A DNA stretch of 64,000 nucleotides from CAWCUZ01 sp963798795 (lineage in GTDB: Bacteria > Acidobacteriota > Vicinamibacteria > Vicinamibacterales > SCN-69-37), in NCBI GenBank assembly GCA_963798795.1, contig CAWCUZ010000001.1, positions 1,736,001 to 1,800,000 on the forward strand, given 5' to 3'. The notes below the pieces were generated by a model, which saw only the letters and a program-made list of their open reading frames with translations, was not told where the DNA came from and searched no databases. Each line of letters starts with the position of its first letter. The stretch's first letter is position 1. This document shows, one piece after another, positions 27,784 through 37,121 of the stretch. A program made the translations under genes and the position numbers.

Positions 27784-29985
27784 CTACCAATGATAAGTCA
27801 GGTGGCCCCAGACCGTGTGCGCCGTGTAGGGCAGGAACTGGTACCCGAGAAGCAGGGTACTGGGCATGTTGAGCCGTGGAATCGCGTCCGCGTCCAGCGC
27901 GAAGTCCTCGACGCGGAATCGGTCGAACCAGTAGGTGAAGCCCACCCCGATCCTCGACGTCAGCATGTACGAGGCGTCGAAGGTCGCGCGGTTCAACTCG
28001 CTCAGCAGGGCCGGGAGCTGCGTCGGCGTCGGCAGGCTCGTGTCCGCCGTCAGCCCGTAGAGATACGTCGTCCGCCCACGGTTGAAGTTGTAGGTGACCT
28101 TCACATCGACCTTGTCGGCCAGCTTCGACAGCTCCACGTCGGCCAGCAGCGAGTGCAGGCGGTCGTGGTTCGTGTCGGACCAGTTGCGCGTCGGATCGAG
28201 CTGCTGAGGGCCCGGATTGGCCGTCCGCGACCACTGGAGGCTCTGGTAATTGTCGACGTCATAGGACACGCCCAGGGTCACCTTGTCGGCTGGCGTCGCG
28301 TTGACGCCGACGCCGAACATGTAGTGCTTGGCGTAGAACATCCCGAACTCGCTGTTCGGGTAGTTGTCCTTGCCCGTGCCGGCGGTGATGTTGATCGACA
28401 CGTTGCCCGAGGCGGCCGGCAGGATCGACCCGACCAGCGTGACCAGGTTCCGGTCGCGATCGGCGATGTCGAACGTCCGAATGCCCGGCTGCTCGCCTTC
28501 GGGTATCTCCTCGAGGTCGAGGCCGCTGCCGCGCCGGCTCGCGTGGAGGTACTTCGCGTGTACCATGAACCACTGCGACGTCAGCCGGTCGAAGCTCACG
28601 TACTCGGAGTTCTCCGCTGACGACTCGAAGAGCCGCTGCAGGTAGCTGGCGCCATTGCGCGAGTAACCGGCGCGCAGCGTCGAGTCCTTGATCATGTGCA
28701 GGCTCACGCTGGCGTCGAAGTTGTTGCGCGACCCGCCGTACCGGGCCGCTTCCTCAGGCGGGTCCTCGGTCGAGAAGCTCGAGTCGTACTGGACCGTCTG
28801 GGTAATCGCGAAGACCGGCGTCCGGTTGTCGTAGTCGTAATACCGGTACTTCACCGCGACGCTGACGTCCTTGTTCGGCGACGAGGTGAAGGACAGGTTC
28901 ATGGCCCGCGTGTGCGCGTTGCCGTCGACCGTCGTGCGTTCGAGCGGCTCGGTGGCGATGGCCGAGTTGATCGTCTGCGGCAGGATGTTCGCGTTGACGT
29001 CCTTGAGGACGCCGAACGCCACCGAGCCCATCAGCCGGCTCCGGTGCGGCATCGTCACGGCCACCAGACCGTTCACACTCTGATAGTCGTTGCTCGGCGG
29101 CAGCGACTCGCGGCCGCGCGACGACGCGTTCGAGACGTCCGTCAACACATAGGGATTGTCCCACGTGATCGACGTGTAGTCGTTGCGGAAGAACGAACCC
29201 TCGTAGCCGACCCGGAAGAGCACGCGGCCCTGGGTGCGCTCGGCCGCCGCCGTGAAGTCGGTCAGGTGGTGGTCCACCGGTGCAATGACCTCCATCGCGT
29301 TGCTGAATCCGAACGTGCCCGCGATGGGGATGGTCCCCGATCGATTCATCCGCGACAGATTGAACGTCAACGCCGTGTCCGGGTCGATCGGGTCCTGCAC
29401 GCCGCCCTCGCCCGTGTGGCGCGCGGCGCCCAGGTCGAACGTGCCGGCGTTGTTCGCGATGAAGTCGGCCAGGATGTCGCCCCTCTGCGAGCTCGGCGCC
29501 GCCTGCAGCGCCCCCTGCAGCCCGTCGTCTATCCGCAACTGATCGGGCTGCTGGATGCGGAACAGCGTCCGGGTCGTGTTGCTCAGCAGCCAGGGGGTCT
29601 GGTCGTAGCTCACCCAGGCCTTCAACATGCCCGGCCGCGTCACGCGCGCCTCGAGCCGTTGATCCAGCCGGCCGAGGTTGTCCCCCGCGCCGTTGACGAT
29701 CCATCCGTTCTGGCGCTGCTCGAGCCGGAAGGCCTGGAGGAACAGCCCGTCGCCGAGGTCCCGGTAGCGGTTGTAACGCGCCGAGTCGCCCGTGATGGAC
29801 GTGCCGCGGATGCCGAAGTCGACATAGCCGATGTGCATGCCGGTCGTTGCGGTGTCAGGCGCCGACTGCGCCATGGCCTGGTCGGCGGATGCCGGCTGGC
29901 CGGTGTCGGACGCGGGCGCCTGGGCCCAGGCCGCCGCCGGCAGCGCGACGAAGATCAGCGTGGAAAGAACTCTCTGGATACGCAT
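27784..29985 (-). CDS. mtrB: MtrB/PioB-type outer-membrane beta-barrel
   Basis: A 733-residue exported barrel. The signal peptide (MRIQRVLSTLIFVALPAAAWAQ) is followed by GYVDFGIRGTSITGDSARYNRYRDL, the N-terminal signature of MtrB/PioB decaheme-associated barrels. Many alternating-hydrophobic strands follow, and the chain ends in HTVWGHLTYHW with a terminal aromatic, as outer-membrane barrels do. It would sheath the decaheme cytochrome encoded just upstream to make a trans-outer-membrane electron conduit. GGGGAGGAG precedes the ATG at 29985. The gene for a surface MtrC-like cytochrome was not seen, which resembles PioAB more than MtrCAB. Confidence 0.88.
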   Translation of the reverse strand: MRIQRVLSTLIFVALPAAAWAQAPASDTGQPASADQAMAQSAPDTATTGMHIGYVDFGIRGTSITGDSARYNRYRDLGDGLFLQAFRLEQRQNGWIVNGAGDNLGRLDQRLEARVTRPGMLKAWVSYDQTPWLLSNTTRTLFRIQQPDQLRIDDGLQGALQAAPSSQRGDILADFIANNAGTFDLGAARHTGEGGVQDPIDPDTALTFNLSRMNRSGTIPIAGTFGFSNAMEVIAPVDHHLTDFTAAAERTQGRVLFRVGYEGSFFRNDYTSITWDNPYVLTDVSNASSRGRESLPPSNDYQSVNGLVAVTMPHRSRLMGSVAFGVLKDVNANILPQTINSAIATEPLERTTVDGNAHTRAMNLSFTSSPNKDVSVAVKYRYYDYDNRTPVFAITQTVQYDSSFSTEDPPEEAARYGGSRNNFDASVSLHMIKDSTLRAGYSRNGASYLQRLFESSAENSEYVSFDRLTSQWFMVHAKYLHASRRGSGLDLEEIPEGEQPGIRTFDIADRDRNLVTLVGSILPAASGNVSINITAGTGKDNYPNSEFGMFYAKHYMFGVGVNATPADKVTLGVSYDVDNYQSLQWSRTANPGPQQLDPTRNWSDTNHDRLHSLLADVELSKLADKVDVKVTYNFNRGRTTYLYGLTADTSLPTPTQLPALLSELNRATFDASYMLTSRIGVGFTYWFDRFRVEDFALDADAIPRLNMPSTLLLGYQFLPYTAHTVWGHLTYHW

Positions 29986-30002
29986 GTGCTCCTCCCCCGC
30001 CC

Positions 30003-31046
30003 TCAACGCAGGAAGAACTGTCCACTGGGGTGGTTCGACCCGTGGATGTTCACGTGACAGTTGACACAGGCGCTGCCGAAGAGCCGGTTGCTCGAGCCGA
30101 TCGACCCGCCGTCATAGATGGTCGCCGGGTGCCGCGTTGCGATGTGGCAGCGCTGGCAGAGCATCGGCAGCTTCGCCGTGAGCTGGAACTCGTTCGACGA
30201 CCCGTGCGGATCGTGGCACGTGACGCAGCCCTCGCTGACCGGCGCGTGCTCCCAGAGGAACGGCCCGCGCTTGTCGGCGTGGCACGACGTGCACAGCTCG
30301 GTGACATTGCTGCCCTTGCGCAGCAGCTTCTCGTTCGTGCTGCCGTGCGGGTCGTGGCACGAGGTGCAGGTCATCTTGCCCTCGCTGACCGGCATGTGCT
30401 CCGACCGGCTCAGCTTGGCTACTTTGTCCCGGTGGCAGGTCACGCACAGCTGCTCCTCGGTCGCCGCCTTGAGCTGGTGCGTCTCTGACTTGGCGTTGTG
30501 CACGCTGTGGCACGTCGTGCAGGCCAGCCCGCGTGAGTCGTGCTGGCTGCCCTGCCAGAGCGCGTGCGGACCCTTGTTGTGGCAGGTCTCGCAGGTCGCG
30601 TTGATTTGCGGGGACGCCGCCGTCGTGAAGGCCACGGGCGGCTTGACGTTGACCGGATCCGCCACGTGCAGGCTGCCGGGACCGTGGCACGTTTCACAGC
30701 CCTGCTTGGCCGCCGGCGTCCGCGGGTCGACGGTCTGGCCGTGAGGCGTCCGTCCGATGCTGTCCACTTCGGCGGTGTGGCATGCGGCGCAGGGCTCGTC
30801 GCCCACGTACGTCGCACCCGACATGTTCTGACCTGTTGGATTCTGGACAGCGCCAGACGCGGGCCGGGCGGGTATCGCCGGTTCCGGTAGGGCAGAATTC
30901 ACCAACACTGAGGAATGTTTCCCGGCGTCCGGAACGCCGGGGGGCGAAATTGCGCCCGCCCGCACGATCCCAAACGCCAGCACCCAGACCATGAAACCCG
31001 AAGCCAGCCACGCTTTTGGCCCCAATCTTCGAATGTGCCGACCCAT
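30003..31046 (-). CDS. mtrA: Decaheme c-type cytochrome, MtrA/DmsE/PioA family
   Basis: A 347-residue protein with an N-terminal hydrophobic export signal and exactly ten CXXCH motifs: CAACH, CETCH, CETCH, CTTCH, CVTCH, CTSCH, CTSCH, CVTCH, CQRCH and CVNCH. Ten hemes with repeated HMPV/HAPVSEG..C..CHDPHGS segments are typical of DmsE/MtrA proteins, which sit inside MtrB-type barrels. The start at 31046 is chosen for GGGAGGA upstream; a longer in-frame version runs into the promoter region. It is the first gene of the six-gene operon, about 50 bases after a predicted sigma-54 start. Role: electron wire across the outer membrane, outward to acceptors or inward from donors. Confidence 0.92.
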   Translation of the reverse strand: MGRHIRRLGPKAWLASGFMVWVLAFGIVRAGAISPPGVPDAGKHSSVLVNSALPEPAIPARPASGAVQNPTGQNMSGATYVGDEPCAACHTAEVDSIGRTPHGQTVDPRTPAAKQGCETCHGPGSLHVADPVNVKPPVAFTTAASPQINATCETCHNKGPHALWQGSQHDSRGLACTTCHSVHNAKSETHQLKAATEEQLCVTCHRDKVAKLSRSEHMPVSEGKMTCTSCHDPHGSTNEKLLRKGSNVTELCTSCHADKRGPFLWEHAPVSEGCVTCHDPHGSSNEFQLTAKLPMLCQRCHIATRHPATIYDGGSIGSSNRLFGSACVNCHVNIHGSNHPSGQFFLR

Positions 31047-31106
31047 GAAGTCCTCCCGATTGGCCGCGCCGCCGCTGTTGGCCGAGCGTCGAGCCACGCT
31101 CCTCAG

Positions 31107-31122
31107 AGCAAGTCCCGTGCCT
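31107..31122 (-). promoter_or_regulatory. Sigma-54-like promoter for the mtrA-mtrB operon
   Basis: On the minus strand AGGCACGGGACTTGCT matches TGGCACG-N4-TTGCW except the first base. Predicted start is near 31097, giving a ~50-nt leader with GGGAGGA before the decaheme ATG at 31046. An NtrC-family activator and a histidine kinase are encoded 5-8 kb away. Confidence 0.65.
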
Positions 31123-31140
31123 TCTCCAGCGGGATCTGTA

Positions 31141-31156
31141 CGGCACGCGGCTTGCT
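31141..31156 (+). promoter_or_regulatory. Sigma-54-like promoter facing the cytochrome c gene
   Basis: CGGCACGCGGCTTGCT matches the sigma-54 consensus except the first base. Transcription would begin near 31168, about 395 nt before the cytochrome c start at 31564, so a long leader is implied unless this arm is only part of the inverted repeat. Confidence 0.5.
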
Positions 31157-31160
31157 CTGA

Positions 31161-31563
31161 CCCATGTTGCGGTCTGGCGCACGCCTCGCGCACCAGTCTC
31201 CGCGGTCACGCGGGAAACCGCCGCGTGCGGGTCCTCGATGATGATGATGAGCAGCGACGCGCCGGCCAGCTCCCCACGTGTTCCCGGAATGGTTTGATCA
31301 CCGCGCCGACCGCGAAGCAAAAAAAAGGAGATCGATCAACCCTCAGGAAGCGCGGATTGGACTTTGAGCGCCACGATGTGCGATTGGGCGCCACGAGTGG
31401 ATTCCCTGTTCCGCCGCAGGCGATCGTCGTCATCGGGACCCGCCCGTTCAGGCGAGGCATATACTCGTTGGTTGGCTGTCTCGACTGTGCGCCGCGGGAG
31501 CCGAGGGCAGTCACCGAATGTCATTCGCATCGGGAAGGATTCGCACCGGGAAGGAGCAGCGTG
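31161..31563. other. Long leader or regulatory region upstream of cytochrome c
   Basis: About 400 bp without a convincing gene. It holds four ATG codons in a row at about 31238-31249 that open an 18-residue frame, an A8 tract followed by GGAG near 31320, and AAGGAG seven bases before the cytochrome c ATG. Activator sites for the flanking sigma-54 promoters would be expected here but could not be pinned down by eye. Confidence 0.4.
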
Positions 31564-31911
31564 ATGAAAGCACTCGTTGGTACCATCGTCGGGGTTGTCG
31601 TCTTGTCGGTCGCGACCGTCGCGGCGGCACAGGATGCCGCCAAGGTCGCCGCCGGCAAGAAGCTGTATGCGGATCAGAAGTGCGCGACCTGTCACCAGGT
31701 GGCCGGCCAGGGCAACAAGATGTTCCCGCTCGACACGGTCGGGACCAAGCTGAAGCCGGAAGAGATCAAGATGTGGCTCACCGACACGGCGTCGATGGAA
31801 GCCAAGCTGCCGAAGAAGCCGGCGATCTCCATGGCGAGCTGGCTCAAGACGCACAAGCTCAGCGACGCCGACGTGGAGGCGCTCGTCGCCTATCTGCAGA
31901 CGCTCAAATAG
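31564..31911 (+). CDS. Monoheme cytochrome c
   Basis: A 115-residue periplasmic cytochrome. A signal peptide (MKALVGTIVGVVVLSVATVAAAQ) is followed by CATCH near residue 40, a Met-containing C-terminal region (AISMASWLKTHKL) and the class I final helix (EALVAYLQTL). AAGGAG lies seven bases before the ATG; a GTG one codon earlier is the alternative start. It is divergent from the decaheme operon and convergent with the NapC-like operon, so it may be a shared periplasmic carrier for both. Confidence 0.9.
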   Translation: MKALVGTIVGVVVLSVATVAAAQDAAKVAAGKKLYADQKCATCHQVAGQGNKMFPLDTVGTKLKPEEIKMWLTDTASMEAKLPKKPAISMASWLKTHKLSDADVEALVAYLQTLK

Positions 31912-31924
31912 CGTCAAGGGCCGG

Positions 31925-32140
31925 CACGGTTCCGGGTTCGGGGTTCGAGGTGCCGGGTTCGGTGCCGGGTGCCGGGTTCGGTGCCGGGTGCCGGGTTCGG
32001 TGCCGGGTGCCGGGTTCGGTGCCGGGTGCCGGGTTCGGTGCCGGGTGCCGGGTTCGGTGCCGGGTTCGGCTACCGGGTTCGGTGTCCGCGAACCATGAAC
32101 CCGGAACCCGGCACCTCGAACGCCGAACCCGGCACCCCCC
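31925..32140. repeat. 19-bp tandem repeat array within an inverted repeat
   Basis: Five full copies of GGGTTCGGTGCCGGGTGCC run from 31955 to 32049, followed by partial copies. The flanks 31929-31960 and 32096-32137 are complementary (GGGTTCGAGGTGCCGGG against CCCGGCACCTCGAAC). The array lies between convergent cytochrome genes and probably ends both transcripts. The long frames through it are repeat artefacts. Confidence 0.85.
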
Positions 32141-32151
32141 GATTCACCGTC

Positions 32152-33522
32152 CTATTGAATGTCGTGGCACAGGTCGCAGTTCTGCGGAATGGTGTGGCCG
32201 TCGCTCGTCTTGTGATTGTCGTCGTGACACCGGAAGCAGCCGGGAAAGTCCATGTGCCCGACGTTGTTCGGGTAGGTCCCCCAGGTCACATTCATGGCCG
32301 GAAAGACGTTGCGCTCGAGCAGGTGCTGCGTCCCCAGCACGGCGCGCTCCACGTCCTGCCGCTTCCCCATGTAGATGTCCGGGTACTTCGTCCGGTAGAA
32401 CTCGCGCAGTCGTGAGGCGATCGTGTCGAGCGCCGCGCTCTGCGTCGGATACGTCCCCGACAGCGCCGCCACCGCTTCGCGCTTGACGTACGGCAGCGTC
32501 GTGGGGATTTCGCCAATCGACATCGCCCGGTCCACGCCGCGATCGGGCGAGGCGTCGAACGGATGCGCGGGGCGGTTGTGGCAGTCGACGCAGTCCATCC
32601 GGCGCCGCTCCCCCCTGGCGAGCTCCTCCGGCGTGACCCCCTCCGCGGTGTACTCGCGGACGTTGCCGTACCGGTCCTTCAGCCGCACCCAGGGGATCAC
32701 CTGCCGGTGGTCGTCGGTGGCGATGTACTCGATCTCGTTGGCGATGTTCATGTGCCAGTGGATGCCCGAGGCCGTGCCGAGCTGCTCGCTCCCGCCGCCC
32801 ACGTGCACCCGCAGCGTCATTACCGACTCGGTGTTCGTCTCGTCGTCGGCGTAGCTGCGGATCACGTCGATCTTGTCGCCGTTGAACTTCTCCGGCCAGT
32901 GACACTGTTCGCAGGTTTCACGCGCCGGCCGCAGGTTCTCAACGGGTGTCGGAATCGGCGTGTGATAGGTGTCGAGCGCCACGGCGAACAGCTGCCGCGC
33001 GCCCGACAGCTTGGAGCGGACGAACCACGGCGCCCCGGGCCCGATGTGGCACTGCACGCAGGTGACGCGCGCGTGCGGCCCCTCCTGGTGCGCCGTGAAC
33101 TCCGGCTGCATGACCGTGTGGCAGACCTGCCCGCAGAACTTGACCGAGTCCATGTACTCGACGCCCGAATACGCGGCCAGCGACACGACGACGAGGTTCA
33201 CCACCGTCAGCACGCCAATCCAGAACAGCGTCCCGCGCCGTCGCGGATCGTTGAGGTCAATGACCGGCCATCGCCGCGACGGCGCGTGGCCCTGCCGCCG
33301 GCGCCGGCGCTCGCGCCACGTCCCAACGGGGATCAGCAGCAGCCCGAAGACGAAGAAGCCGGGCAGCACGAGGAACACCAGGATCCCGATGTACGGATTG
33401 GTGTGCAGCCCGAGAATTTCGAGAAGGAACGCGATCAGGAAGATGGCGGCGCTCAGAACCGCGAGCACCGTGCCGATGATGGAAATGGGATTGTCAGGGA
33501 GCGGGAACGTCCGTTTCGGCAT
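32152..33522 (-). CDS. NapC/NirT-like multiheme cytochrome, with one CX3CH site
   Basis: A 456-residue membrane-anchored cytochrome. Three N-terminal TM helices (about 10-38, 42-66 and 98-120) precede the heme domain. Five canonical sites are CVQCH, CEQCH, CVDCH, CFRCH and CDLCH. The first site reads FCGQVCHTVM, that is CX3CH, at the position where NapC/NrfH proteins bind their first heme near the membrane. Such proteins oxidise quinol and deliver electrons to periplasmic partners. The start is one base after the stop of the b-type cytochrome, in an operon with the 11-heme protein. Confidence 0.88.
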   Translation of the reverse strand: MPKRTFPLPDNPISIIGTVLAVLSAAIFLIAFLLEILGLHTNPYIGILVFLVLPGFFVFGLLLIPVGTWRERRRRRQGHAPSRRWPVIDLNDPRRRGTLFWIGVLTVVNLVVVSLAAYSGVEYMDSVKFCGQVCHTVMQPEFTAHQEGPHARVTCVQCHIGPGAPWFVRSKLSGARQLFAVALDTYHTPIPTPVENLRPARETCEQCHWPEKFNGDKIDVIRSYADDETNTESVMTLRVHVGGGSEQLGTASGIHWHMNIANEIEYIATDDHRQVIPWVRLKDRYGNVREYTAEGVTPEELARGERRRMDCVDCHNRPAHPFDASPDRGVDRAMSIGEIPTTLPYVKREAVAALSGTYPTQSAALDTIASRLREFYRTKYPDIYMGKRQDVERAVLGTQHLLERNVFPAMNVTWGTYPNNVGHMDFPGCFRCHDDNHKTSDGHTIPQNCDLCHDIQ

Positions 33523-33523
33523 C

Positions 33524-34432
33524 TCAGGTCAGCACTCCGTAGAGGATGAACGCCACCAGGGCCAGGCCGCATGATACGGCAACTATCGCGATCGCCGTGC
33601 TCAATCTGATGAGCCAGGCCGGCGGCGCGTCCACCCGGGCCTCGGCGAGCCGGCCGCTCTGCTGGAGCCGCGCGAACTCGTCGGGGCGTTCCTCATGGAG
33701 CTCTTCGGTCGTGACGCTCCCCGTGAAAATGACGCGATCGATTGGAAACTTCTCCGGACGCAGGTGCGTGTTGAAAAAGTGAACGGTGAAGATGAAGCCG
33801 ACCGCCAGCAGCGCCTCCTCTCCGTGGACCAACAGGGCGATGTTGAACACCCAGCCGGGCACCAGGTGTGCGAAAAAGACCGGGAACCACAGCAGCAATC
33901 CCGATCCCCCGATGATCCCCATGCCCCAGAAGACGGCCCAGTAGTCGAACTTCTCCCAGTAGGTGAAGCGGTCGAACCGCGGGCGCGGCCCACGCCCCAC
34001 GAACCAGCGCACGTGGCCGACGATGTCGCGCAGGTCGCGCGGCTGGGGCACCATCGAGTGCGGTCCCCACAGAATCCCCCAGTCGCGTTTTCCGATGAGG
34101 CGCTTCGCCAGGCGGCCCAGGTGAATGCCGAATACCGCAATGAGCAGCAGCGCGCAGACGCGATGCAGCCAGCCGGCCACCTCGAAGCTGCCCAGCACCC
34201 TCGACAGCCCGCGCGCCCAGTTCTCGTCGCTGAAGAGCAGCGGGAGCCCGGTCCCGGCCAGCCCCAGGAAGCTCACCATCATCAGCCCGTGCAGCACGCG
34301 ATCGAACGCGTCGAAGCGCCGGACGAAGACGGCCGGCGCGGGCCCTGGCGCGGGCGCCTCGGCCACGGCTGCGGTCGGCCGTCGCCGGCCGGCGGGGCCC
34401 GCCGGCCCGTCCGTCTGAAAAGGGGTCGTCAC
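33524..34432 (-). CDS. b-type cytochrome, formate dehydrogenase gamma/cytochrome b561-like
   Basis: A 302-residue membrane protein. After an Ala/Pro-rich N-terminus come four to five TM helices with candidate heme-b His in RVLHGLMMVSF, WLHRVCALLL..GIHLGRL, LLVHGEEALL and FTVHFFNTHLRPEKFP. The PEKFP..RVIFTG end is typical of cytochrome b subunits of periplasmic oxidoreductases. It starts with GTG overlapping the 11-heme stop by 4 bp (GTGA) and is followed one base later by the NapC-like gene. With its neighbours it probably forms a membrane quinone-linked electron-transfer complex. Confidence 0.88.
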   Translation of the reverse strand: MTTPFQTDGPAGPAGRRRPTAAVAEAPAPGPAPAVFVRRFDAFDRVLHGLMMVSFLGLAGTGLPLLFSDENWARGLSRVLGSFEVAGWLHRVCALLLIAVFGIHLGRLAKRLIGKRDWGILWGPHSMVPQPRDLRDIVGHVRWFVGRGPRPRFDRFTYWEKFDYWAVFWGMGIIGGSGLLLWFPVFFAHLVPGWVFNIALLVHGEEALLAVGFIFTVHFFNTHLRPEKFPIDRVIFTGSVTTEELHEERPDEFARLQQSGRLAEARVDAPPAWLIRLSTAIAIVAVSCGLALVAFILYGVLT

Positions 34433-35697
34433 GATCGGGCGTCCTTGGCCGGGGGCTGCGGTGGCGGCGTTGCGCGCTGCCGCCGGCGCGCCAGCGCGCC
34501 CCGGGGCAGCCAGAGCACCGTGTGCACGCCGAAGAACACGAACACTCCGAGCAGCAGCCCCTTCATGCCCCAGGCCGCGTAATAGAGTGCCGGGTTGCGG
34601 GCGCGGTCGTTCTTGTCGGCGTGCGGGTCGTACTCGGCGAACTTCGCCGTGGCGCCGGCGTGGCACTGCCGGCACGTTTCCAGCCGGTGCGCGGCCGACA
34701 CCGCCGACCGCTCGTCGGACTTGGGGAAGATGCGATGCGCGCCGTGACAGTCGGCGCAGGTCGCCACGCGCACGAACCCGAGCGACGTCACCTGCCCGTG
34801 GAACGTGTCGCGGTACGTTTCGATCTTGTCGGCGTGGCACGTGCCGCACTCGCGGATGACGTCGAGCCGCCACGAGGTCACGTCCGTGCGCTGAATCTGG
34901 TGCGCCGTGTGGCAGTCGGCGCACACCGGCGCCTTGCTGTTGCCGGCCGCCAGCGCGGTCCCGTGGATCCCTTCGCTGTACTGCGTCCGGATCCCCTCAT
35001 GACAGGTGCCGCAGGTCGCCGGGATGTTCGCCCGATAGACCTTGCTCTCCGGGTCGTCGCGCCGCCGGATGTCATGGTTACCGTGGCAGGACGTGCAGTT
35101 GGCCGCCACCAGCAGCCCGCTCTTCGTCACCGCCTTGCCGTGAATGCTGTCCTTGTAGAGGGCGACCACGTCGCCGATCCGGATGGCGTCGCGCTTGATG
35201 ATGTCCGCGTTCCCGTGACAGCGTCCGCAGGTGGCCGGCAGGTTCAGCGGATAGGTCAGCGACTGCGGGTCGGTCGCCGCGCGGATGTCGTGCTTGGTGT
35301 GGCAGTCGGCGCACGTGGCGGCGTCACTGGCGCCGTTGCGCCGGCGCGCCGCGGCGTGGATGCTCGTCGCATAGGCGGCCGCCGCCGAGTCGTGGCACGT
35401 CGCGCAGTCCACCTGGTTCAGCTTTGAGGCGTGCGGAAAGTCCGTCGCGGCCGCCAGGTCGGTATGGCACCCGACGCACGCGATGCCCAGGGCGCCGTGC
35501 ATCGAGCCGTTGAACTTCTCGGCGTCGACGCCGATCACCCGGCCGTTCGCGTCCGCCGCGGCGGGATCGCCATGACAGGCGAGGCAGAGCTCGTTGTCGG
35601 GCGGAGACTGCGGGGACGCCGGCCGCTCGGCGCGCACGCTGCCGGCGACGCCGGCCACGGCGAGGACCATCAACCACGACACGAACCGGCGGGTCAC
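34429..35697 (-). CDS. 11-heme c-type cytochrome with C-terminal anchor
   Basis: A 422-residue exported cytochrome. The signal peptide (RFVSWLMVLAVAGVAGSVRA) is followed by eleven CXXCH motifs in order: CLACH, CVGCH, CATCH, CADCH, CGRCH, CTSCH, CGTCH, CADCH, CGTCH, CADCH and CRQCH. Regular ~60-residue spacing of paired motifs suggests internal duplication. A C-terminal TM helix (GMKGLLLGVFVFFGVHTVLWL) anchors it in the inner membrane. The GTG start at 35697 has GGGAGG upstream. It lies 26 bp after the NtrC-type gene and overlaps the b-type cytochrome gene, so regulator and respiratory genes share an operon. Confidence 0.9.
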   Translation of the reverse strand: MTRRFVSWLMVLAVAGVAGSVRAERPASPQSPPDNELCLACHGDPAAADANGRVIGVDAEKFNGSMHGALGIACVGCHTDLAAATDFPHASKLNQVDCATCHDSAAAAYATSIHAAARRRNGASDAATCADCHTKHDIRAATDPQSLTYPLNLPATCGRCHGNADIIKRDAIRIGDVVALYKDSIHGKAVTKSGLLVAANCTSCHGNHDIRRRDDPESKVYRANIPATCGTCHEGIRTQYSEGIHGTALAAGNSKAPVCADCHTAHQIQRTDVTSWRLDVIRECGTCHADKIETYRDTFHGQVTSLGFVRVATCADCHGAHRIFPKSDERSAVSAAHRLETCRQCHAGATAKFAEYDPHADKNDRARNPALYYAAWGMKGLLLGVFVFFGVHTVLWLPRGALARRRQRATPPPQPPAKDARS

Positions 35698-35723
35698 GAT
35701 GCGCCTCCCCGTTGCCCGGCCGC

Positions 35724-37118
<1,395 letters not shown>

Positions 37119-37121
37119 AGG

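Larger units (their letters stand above)
31104..31160. repeat. Inverted repeat holding two divergent sigma-54-like promoters
   Basis: Two 19-bp arms (31104-31122 and 31142-31160) match as an inverted repeat in 17 of 19 positions, separated by 19 bp. Each arm reads GGCACG-N4-TTGCTCTGA outward. It could serve as back-to-back promoters, a regulator site, or a strong hairpin in RNA. Confidence 0.7.

Noticed and set aside
31238..31294. 18-residue frame beginning with four ATG codons upstream of cytochrome c
   Set aside because: No ribosome-binding site and no recognisable peptide; noted only as part of the leader region.
31969..32415. Long plus-strand frames reading VPGAGFGAGC repeats
   Set aside because: The translation only mirrors the 19-bp tandem DNA repeat and then runs antisense to the NapC-like gene; no start signal or conserved protein feature.
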